Made by a program: the position numbers and the translations under genes. The notes beneath the pieces are model-generated. The model ran no database searches and was not told the DNA's origin. It saw only the letters and a program-made list of their open reading frames with translations. From Dokdonella sp. (lineage in GTDB: Bacteria; Pseudomonadota; Gammaproteobacteria; Xanthomonadales; Rhodanobacteraceae), in the NCBI RefSeq assembly GCF_017744955.1, contig NZ_JAGIAG010000003.1, positions 310,001 through 374,000 of the forward strand: a stretch of DNA of 64,000 nucleotides, in the 5' to 3' direction. Numbering within the stretch: position 1 is the stretch's first letter; each line of letters starts with the position of its first letter. Below, piece by piece: positions 29,683-38,830 of this stretch.

Positions 29683-31260
29683 ATGTTGGACGACAGCATC
29701 AAGACCCAGTTGCAGGAGCATTTCGCCAAGATCGCCCGCCCGGTCGACATCGTCGCCGCGCTCGACGGCGGCGAGAAATCGCAGGAACTGCGTGAACTGC
29801 TGACCGACATCGCCACGCTGTCGCCGCAGTTCCGCCTCGTCGAGCGCGTCGAGCCGGGCATCCGCACGCCCTCCTTCGCGCTGACCACGCCGGAGCAGGA
29901 CATCCATCTGCGCTTCTCGGGCATCCCGATGGGGCACGAGTTCACCTCGCTGATCCTCGCCTTGCTGCAGGTCGGCGGGCATCCGCCGAAGCTCGCGCCG
30001 GAGACGATCGAGCAGATCCGCGCGCTCGACGGCGAGTACAAGTTCGAAACCTACGTCTCGCTGAGCTGCCAGAGCTGCCCGGACGTGGTGCAGGCGCTGA
30101 ATCTGATGGCGACGATCAATCCGCGCATCGGCGTGGAGATGATCGAAGGCGCCACGTTCGAGAAGGAAGTCACCGAGAAGCAGATCCTCACGGTGCCGTC
30201 GATCTTTCTCAACGGCCAGGAATTCGGCCAGGGCCGCATGGGCGTGGAGGAAATCCTCGCTAAGCTCGACAGCGGCGCCGACGCGCGCGAGGCGGAAAAG
30301 CTCGACGCGCGCGCGCCCTACGACGTGCTCGTCGTCGGCGGCGGCCCCGCCGGCGCGGCGGCGGCGATCTACGCCGCGCGCAAGGGCATCCGCACCGGCG
30401 TCGTCGCCGAACGCTTCGGCGGCCAAGTGCTCGACACGATGGAGATCGCCAACTACATCTCCGTCACGCACACCGAAGGCCCGCAGTTCGCCGCCGCGCT
30501 CGAAGCGCACGTGAAGGACTACGAAGTCGACATCATGAACCGCCAGCGTGCCGACAAGCTCGTCGCCGACGGCGACCTGGTGCACGTCGAGCTGGCCAAT
30601 GGCGCCACGCTGAAATCCAGGACCGTCGTCCTCGCCCCCGGCGCGCGCTGGCGCAACATGAACGTGCCCGGCGAGAGCGAGTACCGCACCAAGGGCGTGA
30701 CCTACTGCCCGCACTGCGACGGCCCGCTGTTCAAGGGCAAGCGCGTCGCCGTGATCGGCGGCGGCAACTCGGGCATCGAGGCGGCGATCGACCTCGCCGG
30801 CCTCGTCGCCCACGTGACCGTGCTCGAGTTCGATTCCAAGCTGCGTGCCGACGAGGTGCTGCAGCGCAAGCTGCGCAGTCTGCCGAACGTGGACGTGATC
30901 CTGAGCGCGCAGACCACCGAAGTCGTCGGCGACGGCAGCAAGGTCGTCGGCCTCAAGTACACCGACCGCAGCAGCGGCCAGTCGCACGATCTCGAACTCT
31001 CCGGCGTGTTCGTGCAGATCGGCCTGCTGCCGAACACCGACTGGCTCAAGGGCGCGCTGGCGCTGTCGCCGCGCGGCGAGATCGAAGTGGACGCGCACGG
31101 CCGCACCTCGATGCCCGGCGTGTTCGCCGCGGGCGACGCGACGACGACGCCGTTCAAGCAGATCGTCATCGCCGCGGGCGAAGGTGCGAAGGCGGCGCTG
31201 GCCGCGTTCGACCACATCATCCGCGCGCCGATCGTCGACAGCGAGAAGAAGGCCGCCTGA
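29683..31260 (+). CDS. ahpF: Alkyl hydroperoxide reductase subunit F
   Basis: AhpF transfers electrons from NADH through FAD and two disulfide centres to AhpC. The 525-residue protein has the N-terminal double thioredoxin-like domain with '[11 protein letters not shown]' (Cys129/Cys132), the FAD loop '[20 protein letters not shown]', the second redox centre 'VTYCPHCDG' (near 342/345), the NADH loop '[16 protein letters not shown]', and the C-terminal '[16 protein letters not shown]'. GGAG lies nine bases before the ATG. It sits between ahpC and oxyR. Confidence 0.98.
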   Translation: MLDDSIKTQLQEHFAKIARPVDIVAALDGGEKSQELRELLTDIATLSPQFRLVERVEPGIRTPSFALTTPEQDIHLRFSGIPMGHEFTSLILALLQVGGHPPKLAPETIEQIRALDGEYKFETYVSLSCQSCPDVVQALNLMATINPRIGVEMIEGATFEKEVTEKQILTVPSIFLNGQEFGQGRMGVEEILAKLDSGADAREAEKLDARAPYDVLVVGGGPAGAAAAIYAARKGIRTGVVAERFGGQVLDTMEIANYISVTHTEGPQFAAALEAHVKDYEVDIMNRQRADKLVADGDLVHVELANGATLKSRTVVLAPGARWRNMNVPGESEYRTKGVTYCPHCDGPLFKGKRVAVIGGGNSGIEAAIDLAGLVAHVTVLEFDSKLRADEVLQRKLRSLPNVDVILSAQTTEVVGDGSKVVGLKYTDRSSGQSHDLELSGVFVQIGLLPNTDWLKGALALSPRGEIEVDAHGRTSMPGVFAAGDATTTPFKQIVIAAGEGAKAALAAFDHIIRAPIVDSEKKAA

Positions 31261-31287
31261 GCCCGCCCGCGAGCCGACTGCCCCAAG

Positions 31288-31315
31288 CGCGCGCCGGGAG
31301 AAATCCCGGCGCGCG
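31288..31315. terminator. Strong hairpin with GAAA tetraloop after ahpF
   Basis: A perfect 12-bp stem CGCGCGCCGGGA / TCCCGGCGCGCG closes on a GNRA-type GAAA loop 28 bp after the ahpF stop. Its stability and position, between ahpF and oxyR, suggest the end of the ahpCF transcript, although no T run follows. Confidence 0.6.
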
Positions 31316-31405
31316 TCCGTTCGCACCGGCGGCCGATCCCGGCCACCCTTGTGGGGTGCCGCGGCGGGTCGCATCATCGTCCGGTCACGCCAGCCCTCCG
31401 CACTC

Positions 31406-32356
31406 ATGAACCTGCGCGATCTCCAGTACCTGGTCGCCCTCGCCGAGCACAAGCACTTCGGCCGCGCCGCCGAAGCCAGCTTCGTCAGCCAGCCGACGCT
31501 GTCGACGCAGATCAAGAAGCTCGAGGACGAACTCGGCGTGGCCCTGGTCGAGCGCACGCCGCGCAAGGTGCTGCTGACCGAGACCGGCCGCGAAATCGCG
31601 CAACGCGCGCGGCAGGTGCTGAACGAGATCGAGCAAATCCGCACGATCGCGCGCCGCACCGCCGATCCGGAATCCGGCGCGGTGCGCTTGGGGATATTCC
31701 CGACGCTCGGGCCGTACCTGCTGCCGCACGTGATCCCGGCGATCCGCGCGCGCTTTCCGCGCCTGGAACTGCTGCTGACCGAGGAGAAGACCGAGACCGT
31801 GCTGCGCCTGCTGCGCGAAGGCCGCCTCGACGCCGGCATCCTGGCACTGCCGATCCACGACGAGCAGCTGCATCAGGAATTCCTGTTCGAGGAAGACTTC
31901 GTGCTGGCCGTGCCGGAAGGCCATGAACTGGCCATGCACGACGCGCTCAAGCTCGGCGATCTCGCCGAGCAGAACCTGCTGCTGCTCGAGGAAGGTCACT
32001 GCCTGCGCGACCAGGCGCTCGAGGTGTGCCATCTGGCCGGCGCCGGCGAGCGCGGCGGCTTCCGCGCGACCAGCCTGGAGACGCTGCGCCAGATGGTCGC
32101 CGCGGGCGTCGGCATCACGCTGCTGCCGACCCTCGCCGTGAAGCCGCCGGTGGCGCCTTCCGCCGACATCCACCTGGTCGAATTCCGCGGTCGCGCGCCG
32201 CATCGGCGCATCGCCATGGTCTGGCGCCGCAGCTCGGCGATCGCGCGCCTGCTCGAGCAGCTCGCGGACGTGTTCAAGAAGCTGCCGCGCGAGTTGCTCG
32301 TCGCCCGCGAGGCGGCGCAGCCGGCACGCAAGCCGCGTGCGCGCACGCGCGCTTGA
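31406..32356 (+). CDS. oxyR: Hydrogen-peroxide-sensing LysR-type activator OxyR
   Basis: OxyR activates peroxide-defence genes after forming an intramolecular disulfide. The 316-residue protein has the LysR helix-turn-helix at residues 18-37 ('FGRAAEASFVSQPTLSTQIK') and the redox cysteines exactly where E. coli has them: Cys199 in 'EEGHCLRDQ' and Cys208 in 'ALEVCHL'. The 'FGRAA...SQPTLS' and 'GIFPTLGPYLLPHVIP' wording is OxyR-specific. A Lys/Arg-rich tail ('RKPRARTRA') extends the C-terminus. Start ATG 31406. Its likely target site precedes ahpC. Confidence 0.96.
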   Translation: MNLRDLQYLVALAEHKHFGRAAEASFVSQPTLSTQIKKLEDELGVALVERTPRKVLLTETGREIAQRARQVLNEIEQIRTIARRTADPESGAVRLGIFPTLGPYLLPHVIPAIRARFPRLELLLTEEKTETVLRLLREGRLDAGILALPIHDEQLHQEFLFEEDFVLAVPEGHELAMHDALKLGDLAEQNLLLLEEGHCLRDQALEVCHLAGAGERGGFRATSLETLRQMVAAGVGITLLPTLAVKPPVAPSADIHLVEFRGRAPHRRIAMVWRRSSAIARLLEQLADVFKKLPRELLVAREAAQPARKPRARTRA

Positions 32357-32540
32357 CGGAGACTGCGCGAGACCCCGGCGGTCGTCGTGCCCGCGGCTGC
32401 GGAAGTCCATCGTGACTCCCCTCACCTGATCCTGCGCGGCGGGCTCCCGCAGCGGCCGGCGTAGCGCCCCTCGGAAAGCCGCTCGCGACACCGACGGCTC
32501 TCGCCGCCGTTCGGGGAGTGCCGCCGTTCGAGGAGCGCGT

Positions 32541-32569
32541 TTGAGAAAGCCGACGCGATCGGCTACGGT
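32541..32569 (+). promoter_or_regulatory. Sigma-70-type promoter candidate for rnk
   Basis: TTGAGA (32541-32546) and TACGGT (32564-32569) are separated by 17 bp, with a predicted start near 32576, 43 nt before the rnk ATG. Just upstream, a 17-bp unit (GCCGCCGTTCGGGGAGT) is imperfectly repeated in tandem at about 32501-32535. Confidence 0.45.
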
Positions 32570-32618
32570 CCCTCCATTTCCCGATTCATTCGCAGCGACC
32601 CCGTCGCACGGAGCCTCC

Positions 32619-33035
32619 ATGAACACCGCACGACCCCCGATCCTCGTTTCCAGCCTCGACCTCGAGCGCATCGAGGCCCTGCTCGACGCGCCGGCGCATC
32701 GCCATTTCCCCGGCTCCGAAGCGCTGCGCGCCGAGATCGTGCGCGCGTCGATCGTCGAGCCGGAACAGATGCCCGCCGACGTCGTCACGATGAACTCGAC
32801 CGCCAAGGTCGTCGACGAGAACACCAAAGAGGAATACGAGCTGACCCTGGTCTACCCGCGCGACGCCGACGGCGATCCGGGCAAGGTCTCGGTGCTCGCG
32901 CCGGTCGGCAGCGCGATTCTCGGCCTGCGCATCGGCGACTCGATCCGCTGGCCGATGCCGGGCGGCCGCGAAGCCGCGCTGCGCATCGCGGGCATCAAGT
33001 ACCAGCCCGAAGCGGCCGGGCACCTGCATCGCTGA
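32619..33035 (+). CDS. rnk: Nucleoside diphosphate kinase regulator Rnk
   Basis: Rnk is a GreA/GreB-fold protein that binds RNA polymerase near the secondary channel and affects nucleoside-diphosphate-kinase levels. The 138-residue protein has a short N-terminal helical hairpin ('LERIEALLDAP') in place of the long Gre coiled coil, and the C-terminal FKBP-like domain: 'VVTMNSTAKVVDENTKEEYE', 'YPRDADGDPGKVSVLAPVGS' and 'AILGLRIGDSI'. GGAG precedes ATG 32619. It appears monocistronic. Confidence 0.93.
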   Translation: MNTARPPILVSSLDLERIEALLDAPAHRHFPGSEALRAEIVRASIVEPEQMPADVVTMNSTAKVVDENTKEEYELTLVYPRDADGDPGKVSVLAPVGSAILGLRIGDSIRWPMPGGREAALRIAGIKYQPEAAGHLHR

Positions 33036-33075
33036 CGCAGGGAAGTCCGCGCCCTCGTGCGCGACCGCCGCGAAC

Positions 33076-33100
33076 CGGCCGATCGACGCTCGTTCGGCCG
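33076..33100. terminator. Possible terminator hairpin after rnk
   Basis: CGGCCGA and TCGGCCG form a 7-bp stem with an 11-base loop 41 bp past the rnk stop. There is no T run; weak evidence only. Confidence 0.3.
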
Positions 33101-33191
33101 CTTCACCGGCGACCTTCCGTGGCGACGCGCTGCGCACCGCCGTCCACCTGTCCACATTTCGCCGTCGCCCGATTGACGCGATACTGGCGGG

Positions 33192-35597
33192 ATGGCTCAC
33201 ATCCACCGTTTCGGCGAATTCCGGCTCGACGCCGCCACGCGCGAACTGCGGCGCGGCGGCGTACCGGTCCCGGTGCCGCCGCGCGCATTCGACTGCATCG
33301 TCTATCTGGTCGAGCATCGCGACCGCGCGGTCGGCCGCGACGAGCTGATCGCGGCGGTCTGGGGCAAGGCCGACATCACCGACGGCATGCTCGGCCAGAC
33401 GGTGCTGTCGGCGCGGCGCGTGCTCGACGACACCGGCAAGGAACAGCAGTACATCCGCACGGTGTTCCGCTTCGGCTACCACTGGGTGGCGCCGACCGAA
33501 TGGGTCGACGAGGCGGCGGAGCGCGCGGTCGAAACCGCCGAGCCGGCCAAGGCGACGAGCGAACCCGCCGCGGCGGGCGCCGCGGCCGAATCGAAGATCG
33601 AGGCGTCGCCACCCCCGCGTGAGCAGCGGCGGCGATGGCGCCTGCCCGTCGTCGCGGCGCTCGGCGTGCTCGCCTTGCTCGCCCTGCTCTGGGGCGGCAA
33701 CCACCTGCTGCGAAGATCGGCGCTGCCGGCGTCGACGGCCGCAGCGCAAAACGGCGGCCGCGTCGTGCTGGTACTGCCGGTCGCCACCAGCGCCGGCCCC
33801 GGCTACGACTGGGTGCGCCTCGGCGTGATGGACCTGATCGCGGCGCGGCTGCGCGCCGCCGGCGTGCCGGTGGTGCCGAGCGACAACGTGGTCGCGCTGA
33901 CCGGCTCGAAGATCGACAACCAGCGCCCGCAGGATTTCGCCGCGCTCGCCCACACCGCCGGCGCCAGTCTCGTCATCGACGCGCAGGCGCAGGAGAACGC
34001 CGGCCGCTGGCGCGTCTCGCTGCGCACGGTGCACGGCGAGAGCACGCCGCTGCGCGCCGACGGCGAAGCGGCCGACGTGCTCGGCGCCGCGCGCATCGCG
34101 GCGGACCGGATGGCGCAGCAACTCGGCTACGCGCCGGCCGCCGACCGCAGCAGCGGCGGCGACGCGAATGCGCTGGCCAATCTGCTGCCGCAAGTGGATG
34201 CGGCGATCCTCAGTGAGCGCCTCGATGCCGCACGGACCCTGCTCGAAAGCGTGCCCGCGGCGCAGCGCGAGAATCCGGAAGTGCGCATGCGCCTGGCGCA
34301 CATCGACCATCAGGCCGGCCAGCTCGACGCCGCGGAGGCCGGCTACAAGGCGATCGCCGCGGCGGTCTCGCCCGAGCGCGATGCGGTGCTGCACGCGCGC
34401 GCGCTGAGCAACCTCGGCGTGATCGCGGCGCAGCGCGACGACAACGAACTCGCGCAGCAGCGTTTCGACGCGGCGATCGCCCTGCTGCGTCGCGAACAGG
34501 CGCCCGACGCGCTCGGCAAGGCCTTGAACGGCCGCGCCGCCTACTACAGCGCGATCCACCGGCCCGACGCCGCCCTCGCCGACCTGTCCGAGGCGCGCGT
34601 CGCGTTCGAGAGCGCCGGCAACCTGCTCGCGCTGGCCGTGCTCGATTCGAACCTCGGCGCGCTCGACATGCTGCGCGGCCGCTACGCCGAAGCGCAGGCC
34701 GCCTTCACGCGCGCGGCCGACCGCTTCGCCACCTTCGGCGCGCACGCGATGGAGCTGAATGCCCTCACCGCGGTGGCCGAACTCAAGCTGGCGCAGCTCG
34801 AACCGGACCAGGCACTGGCGCTGGAGGCGCGCCTGCGCCAGCTGATCGGCCAGGTATCCGATCCGGCGCGCCAGCGCAACGGCGAGCTGACGCGCCTGCA
34901 GGTGCTCGCCGCGAACGGCCGCCTGCGCACGCTCGACGCCGACCTGGAACGTGTGCTCGACGCGGCCCGGCGCGAGGACGACCGCGTCGCCGTCGCGCGC
35001 GCCAGCACGCTCGCGGCGGAACTCGCGCTCGCCCGCAGCGACGCGCCGCGCGCGGCCGAGTACGCCGGCGCCGCCGCGCAACGCTTCACCTCGATCGCCG
35101 ACGATCCGCACGAACGCCTGCGTGTCGGCCTGCTGCAGGTGCGCGCGCGCCTCGCCGCCGGACAGGACAGCAAGGACGCGCTCGCCGCACTGACCAGCTT
35201 CGCCGAGCACGACGGCTCGGCCAGCGCGCGCTTCCACGCCGATCTGGCACGGGCCGAAGTCGACGCCGCCGCCGGCGACGACGGCGGCGCCGGCAAGGCC
35301 TACGCGCAGGCGCTGGCGGAAGCCGACGCGACGCGCATCCCGCTCGACCTGCGCGAGGCCGCGCGTGCCTACGCCGGATGGCTGATCGGCAAGGACGATC
35401 TGGCCCAGGCCGGCGCGGTGGCCGAGCGCGTCGCGGTCTGGGCCGCGCGCGACTACGAGTCCGCCCTGCTGCAACTGCGCGTCTACCACGCGCTCGGCCA
35501 GCCCAACCTCTGGCGCATCGCGCTCGCGCGTGCCCGCGCGCTCAACGGCGACCGCGAGATCCCGGCCGCGCTGCAGATCGAACCGAAGCCGCGCTGA
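33192..35597 (+). CDS. Membrane-anchored winged-helix regulator with TPR sensor region (CadC-like)
   Basis: An 801-residue one-component regulator. Residues 3-97 are an OmpR/PhoB-type winged helix ('FDCIVYLVEHRDRAVGRDEL', 'VFRFGYHWVAPTEW'). After an Ala/Glu linker, residues 150-172 form one transmembrane helix ('LPVVAALGVLALLALLWGG') preceded by arginines, so the DNA-binding part is cytoplasmic and the remainder periplasmic. Residues 180-320 resemble a TolB-N-like domain; 330-780 are helical tetratricopeptide-like repeats ('ALSNLGVIAAQRDDNELAQQ'). This design matches CadC-type regulators that act without a kinase. The signal and target genes are unknown; the next gene, an exported delta-60 protein, is a candidate. 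Confidence 0.85.
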   Translation: MAHIHRFGEFRLDAATRELRRGGVPVPVPPRAFDCIVYLVEHRDRAVGRDELIAAVWGKADITDGMLGQTVLSARRVLDDTGKEQQYIRTVFRFGYHWVAPTEWVDEAAERAVETAEPAKATSEPAAAGAAAESKIEASPPPREQRRRWRLPVVAALGVLALLALLWGGNHLLRRSALPASTAAAQNGGRVVLVLPVATSAGPGYDWVRLGVMDLIAARLRAAGVPVVPSDNVVALTGSKIDNQRPQDFAALAHTAGASLVIDAQAQENAGRWRVSLRTVHGESTPLRADGEAADVLGAARIAADRMAQQLGYAPAADRSSGGDANALANLLPQVDAAILSERLDAARTLLESVPAAQRENPEVRMRLAHIDHQAGQLDAAEAGYKAIAAAVSPERDAVLHARALSNLGVIAAQRDDNELAQQRFDAAIALLRREQAPDALGKALNGRAAYYSAIHRPDAALADLSEARVAFESAGNLLALAVLDSNLGALDMLRGRYAEAQAAFTRAADRFATFGAHAMELNALTAVAELKLAQLEPDQALALEARLRQLIGQVSDPARQRNGELTRLQVLAANGRLRTLDADLERVLDAARREDDRVAVARASTLAAELALARSDAPRAAEYAGAAAQRFTSIADDPHERLRVGLLQVRARLAAGQDSKDALAALTSFAEHDGSASARFHADLARAEVDAAAGDDGGAGKAYAQALAEADATRIPLDLREAARAYAGWLIGKDDLAQAGAVAERVAVWAARDYESALLQLRVYHALGQPNLWRIALARARALNGDREIPAALQIEPKPR

Positions 35598-35924
35598 GGT
35601 GCGCCGGTTCGACCGCCTGCGATCGTTGCTGATCGCGGCCGTCGTCGACGAATGGAGATCGGCGCTGGACGTCTTCGCGCCGCCCACGGCGGCCGTCCAT
35701 GCGGGATCGCCGCGCATCGTCCACGTCGATTTTTCTCCGGCACACGCTCGCACGGGACGATTCCCGCGCTTTCGCGCGAGCGCCGGCAATCGAATTTTTT
35801 CGATACTCACTCAAGCACTTGCGCACGCATTGATGCGAATCGAATGCGACTCTGACGAGTTACGCATGCGCACGTCGCGGCGGCTTGGCAGCTTCGCGAG
35901 GCTGTTCCCACTGGAGATGTCTTG
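35598..35924 (+). other. Intergenic region before delta-60 gene B
   Basis: These 327 bases have no convincing gene. The stretch 35790-35860 is markedly AT-rich for this genome (GAATTTTTTCGATACT, then TTGCGCACGCATTGATGCGAATCGAATGCG), so it likely contains the promoter of the downstream exported protein. The interrupted GCATTGATGC / GCGAATCG patterns could be operator half-sites, but no clear dyad or -35/-10 pair can be assigned. Confidence 0.4.
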
Positions 35925-37349
35925 ATGTTGTTGAGAAATACCCTGCTCGGCGCGACCGCCCTGATCGGCGCGCTGGCAAGCCTCACCGGCCACGCCGCCG
36001 ACGGCCGCATCGATCCCGGTTTCGGTGTCGACGGCGTCGCCATCCTGGCGCTGGACGACGTCGAAGGCCGCGAGCTGCGCACGCGTACCGCCCTGGTGCA
36101 ACCGGATGGCAAGCTGGTGTTCGGCGGCACGCGCAACAAGTTCATCGATTCCTCGCCGTTCGATCCGCACATGCGCGCGACCCTGGCCCGCCTGAACGCC
36201 GACGGCAGCCCCGACGCGACGTTCACCGGCGCTGCCGGCATTCCCGGCCTGGTCGTCCTGCCCGACCTCGTGCCAGGCGACCAGATGCAGATCATCGAGG
36301 ACGCACGCCTGCTCGCCGACGGCTCGATCGTCGCCGTCGGCAGCGCCGAGGCGTTCGGGCCGCTGGCCGCGTTCGCGGTCAAAGTCGACGCCAGCGGCGC
36401 GCTGGATCCGGGCTTCGGCGTCGACGGCATCGTGACCCTGCCCTCTTCCTATCTGCATGCGATGGCGGTCGACGCGCAAGGCCGCATCGTCGCGGCCGGC
36501 GAGCGCGTCGCCGACGGCGCCTACAGCAGCCTGGTCGTGCGCCTGAATGCCGACGGCAGCCCGGATTCGAGCTTCGGCCCGAGCGCCGACGGCAACGTGA
36601 TCGTCGGCTGGGACGGCGTCGACGGCCAGGGCGGCTATCTGACCTCGCTGGCGCTGACGTCCGACGGCCACATCCTCGTCGCCGGACAGTACGAGAGCAA
36701 CGGCGTCGGCATGGGCACCGACTACGCGATCGCGCGCCTCGACACCGACGGCCTGCTCGACACCAGCTTCGGCGGCGGCGCCGGCTGGCGTGTGTTCCGC
36801 ATCCCCGGCGACGACGCCTCGATGGTCAACGGCATCAACAAGCTGCTGTTGCAGCCCGACGGCGCGGCGGTGTTCGGCGGCTACCACCAGAACGCCGACG
36901 GCAATCTCGACCTCGTGCTCGGCCGCGTCGGCAGCGACGGCGCCGCCGACACCGGCTTCGGCGACCCCGCCACGCCCGGCTTCCACGCCTTCTCGCTCTT
37001 CCCCGGCGCCTGGAACCACTACGCCACCGGCGTGGCGCGCCAGGACGACGGCAAGCTGATCTTCTCGATCAGCTACAGCCTGCCGGGCGAGAAGCAGGAC
37101 TTCGCCGCGCTGCGCGTCTCGCCGACCGGCCAGCTCGATGCGGACTTCGCCGATGCCGGCGTGTTCATCGCCGACCTCGCGCCGGACGGCGTGTTCAGCG
37201 ACGCCACCGCGCTGACCCTGCTGCCGGACGGACGCCCGATCCTCGCCGGCGCCGTCATGCGCTCGCCCGATTCGCCGCTGGTCGATCTCGCCGTCGTGCG
37301 GCTGACCAACGATTCCGGCGACCGCATCTTCGCCGACGGGTTCGAATAA
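35925..37349 (+). CDS. Exported delta-60 repeat protein B with C-terminal IFADGFE tail
   Basis: A 474-residue secreted protein. The start is ATG 35925 with GGAG upstream (a TTG one codon earlier is also possible). The signal peptide ends 'SLTGHAADG'. Seven delta-60-type repeat starts are visible: 'DGRIDPGFGVDGV', 'DGSPDATFTG', 'SGALDPGFGVDG', 'DGSPDSSFGPS', 'DGLLDTSFGGG', 'DGAADTGFGD' and 'TGQLDADFADAG', with intervening 'GRIVAAG'-like strands, consistent with a beta propeller. It has no cysteines. The last residues 'DRIFADGFE' follow a short linker and match the tails of two other exported proteins here. Function unknown. Confidence 0.87.
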   Translation: MLLRNTLLGATALIGALASLTGHAADGRIDPGFGVDGVAILALDDVEGRELRTRTALVQPDGKLVFGGTRNKFIDSSPFDPHMRATLARLNADGSPDATFTGAAGIPGLVVLPDLVPGDQMQIIEDARLLADGSIVAVGSAEAFGPLAAFAVKVDASGALDPGFGVDGIVTLPSSYLHAMAVDAQGRIVAAGERVADGAYSSLVVRLNADGSPDSSFGPSADGNVIVGWDGVDGQGGYLTSLALTSDGHILVAGQYESNGVGMGTDYAIARLDTDGLLDTSFGGGAGWRVFRIPGDDASMVNGINKLLLQPDGAAVFGGYHQNADGNLDLVLGRVGSDGAADTGFGDPATPGFHAFSLFPGAWNHYATGVARQDDGKLIFSISYSLPGEKQDFAALRVSPTGQLDADFADAGVFIADLAPDGVFSDATALTLLPDGRPILAGAVMRSPDSPLVDLAVVRLTNDSGDRIFADGFE

Positions 37350-37382
37350 TCGTTCGACGCTGCGACGAATGCCGCGGATGAA

Positions 37383-37415
37383 GAGCGGGCCGGCTGCGAC
37401 ACAGCCGGCCCGCTC
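37383..37415. terminator. Intrinsic-terminator-like hairpin after delta-60 gene B
   Basis: A perfect 14-bp stem GAGCGGGCCGGCTG / CAGCCGGCCCGCTC with loop CGACA, 34 bp after the stop and followed by GCGTTT. It is the strongest hairpin in the window and separates the exported-protein gene from the his operon. Confidence 0.75.
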
Positions 37416-37520
37416 GCGTTTCACGGTTCGTTCCCGCCTCCCGCGGCGAGTGCGCGCTTCGGCCGACTGCATGCTTCGGTCGACGGCAGCGGTCGCGCAC
37501 TCCGGCCCGCCACCCTCCGC

Positions 37521-37550
37521 TTGACGGCACCCGCCTGCGGAAACTACCAT
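37521..37550 (+). promoter_or_regulatory. Sigma-70 promoter of the his operon
   Basis: TTGACG (37521-37526) and TACCAT (37545-37550) are 18 bp apart, with a predicted start around 37557, inside the palindromic operator. The leader is only about 27 nt and shows no clear Shine-Dalgarno sequence before the ATG at 37584. Confidence 0.65.
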
Positions 37551-37554
37551 TCCA

Positions 37555-37576
37555 ATGTACTAACGCATTAATACAT
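37555..37576. promoter_or_regulatory. TrpR-type palindromic operator at the his promoter
   Basis: A 22-bp dyad, ATGTACTAACGC followed by ATTAATACAT, reads ATGTA-Y-TAA-Y-GC-R-TTA-R-TACAT on both strands. It resembles the TrpR operator consensus (GTACTAGTTAACTAGTAC) in its outer GTACTA/TAxTAC arms. It directly follows the -10 box and ends 7 bp before the TrpR-family gene, so a bound repressor would block initiation. Binding by the adjacent protein is inferred. Confidence 0.65.
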
Positions 37577-37583
37577 CAACGCC

Positions 37584-37940
37584 ATGAAAAGACGCCACAT
37601 CGAACCGGAAGTCGACTCCGACCGCGCCGAGCGCTTGCTGTGCGAGGCGCTGCTCGCGCTGCGCAGCGTCGAGGAGATGCGTGCCTTCCTCGCCGACCTG
37701 TGCACGCCGGCCGAGCGCGAGTCGATGCGCGACCGCTGGAGCGTGGTGCCGCACCTGCTCGGCGGCGAGCCGTACTGGCAGATCCACGAGGCGACGGCGG
37801 TCAGCATCACGACGATCGGCCGCGTCGCGCGCAGTCTCGAGCAGGGTGCCGGCGGCTACGCGCTGGCCGCCGCACGGATGCAGGCGAAGCCGCGTACGGC
37901 GCGGGCGTCCGGCAAGCGCGCGCGTGGAGCGGCGTCGTGA
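37584..37940 (+). CDS. TrpR/YerC-family repressor, probable regulator of histidine biosynthesis
   Basis: A 118-residue DNA-binding protein of the TrpR/YerC/YecD group. Residues 15-90 hold the helical core: '[20 protein letters not shown]', '[21 protein letters not shown]' and the helix-turn-helix '[20 protein letters not shown]'. The tail is Lys/Arg/Ala rich. It is the first gene of the his operon; its stop overlaps the hisG GTG by 4 bp. Comparative-genomic work has proposed TrpR-like 'HisR' regulators of his genes in this order of bacteria. The ligand (histidine or another metabolite) is not shown by the sequence. Confidence 0.85.
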   Translation: MKRRHIEPEVDSDRAERLLCEALLALRSVEEMRAFLADLCTPAERESMRDRWSVVPHLLGGEPYWQIHEATAVSITTIGRVARSLEQGAGGYALAAARMQAKPRTARASGKRARGAAS

Positions 37941-38830
37941 GCGCCGCCGTCGACCGCTTGCGCATCGCGGTGCAGAAATCCGGCCGCCTGGCCGAAGCCT
38001 CGCTCGGCCTGCTGCGTCGCGCCGGGCTCGCCTTCCGCGCCAGTCGCGATCACCTCTTCCTGTACGGCGAGAACCTGCCGATCGACGTGCTGCTGGTGCG
38101 CGACGACGACATTCCCGGCCTGCTCGTCGAAGGCAGCTGCGAACTGGGCATCGTCGGACGCAACGTGCTGACCGAACAACGCCTCGCCGGCGGCGCCGCG
38201 GCGGCGCCGGCCGAACTGCTGCCGCTCGGCTTCGGCGGCTGCCGCCTGGCGATCGCGATTCCGCAGGCCGGCCCGATCGCGCAGGTCGCCGATCTCGACG
38301 GCCTGCGCATCGCGACCTCGTATCCGGCCCTGCTGTCCGACTGGCTGGCGCACAACGGCTTGAACGCCGAGGTCGTCGTGCTGAACGGCTCGGTCGAGAT
38401 CGCGCCGCGGCTCGGCAAGGCCGAAGCGATCTGCGACCTGGTGTCCAGCGGTGCGACCCTGGCCGCGAACCAGCTGCGCGAACTGATCGGCGTGTTCGAC
38501 AGCGAGGCCGTGCTCGCGCTGTCGCCGCGCGAACAGACCGCGGCGAAGACGGCGCAGATCGAGCGCCTGCGCGGGCGCATCGCCGGCGCGTTGTCGGGCG
38601 ACGGCGCGCGTCTGGTCCTGCTGCAGGCGCCGCGCGCGGCCTTGCCGGACATCACGCGCCTGCTGCCCGCCAGCGACCTGCCGAGCGTGCTCAGCCTCGA
38701 CGGCCGGCCCGACGACATCGCCGTGCAGGCGCTGTGCAGCGCGGCGCTCGACTGGCAGCACCTGGAAGAACTCAAGCGTCTCGGCGCGCGCAGCCTGATG
38801 GTGCTCAACGTGGAGCGCATGCTGGCATGA
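37937..38830 (+). CDS. hisG: ATP phosphoribosyltransferase (long form)
   Basis: HisG joins ATP and PRPP in the first, feedback-controlled step of histidine synthesis. The GTG start at 37937 overlaps the repressor stop (GTGA) and gives 297 residues, the long hexameric form with its own C-terminal histidine-binding regulatory domain, so no hisZ is needed. Motifs: '[20 protein letters not shown]', '[11 protein letters not shown]', '[11 protein letters not shown]' and the PRPP-binding '[20 protein letters not shown]' with '[10 protein letters not shown]'. It overlaps hisD by 4 bp. Confidence 0.97.
   Translation: MSAAVDRLRIAVQKSGRLAEASLGLLRRAGLAFRASRDHLFLYGENLPIDVLLVRDDDIPGLLVEGSCELGIVGRNVLTEQRLAGGAAAAPAELLPLGFGGCRLAIAIPQAGPIAQVADLDGLRIATSYPALLSDWLAHNGLNAEVVVLNGSVEIAPRLGKAEAICDLVSSGATLAANQLRELIGVFDSEAVLALSPREQTAAKTAQIERLRGRIAGALSGDGARLVLLQAPRAALPDITRLLPASDLPSVLSLDGRPDDIAVQALCSAALDWQHLEELKRLGARSLMVLNVERMLA

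Noticed and set aside
37351..37583. Histidine attenuator leader peptide before the his operon
   Set aside because: No short frame with consecutive His codons or alternative terminator/antiterminator pair is present; a repressor gene and operator are found instead.
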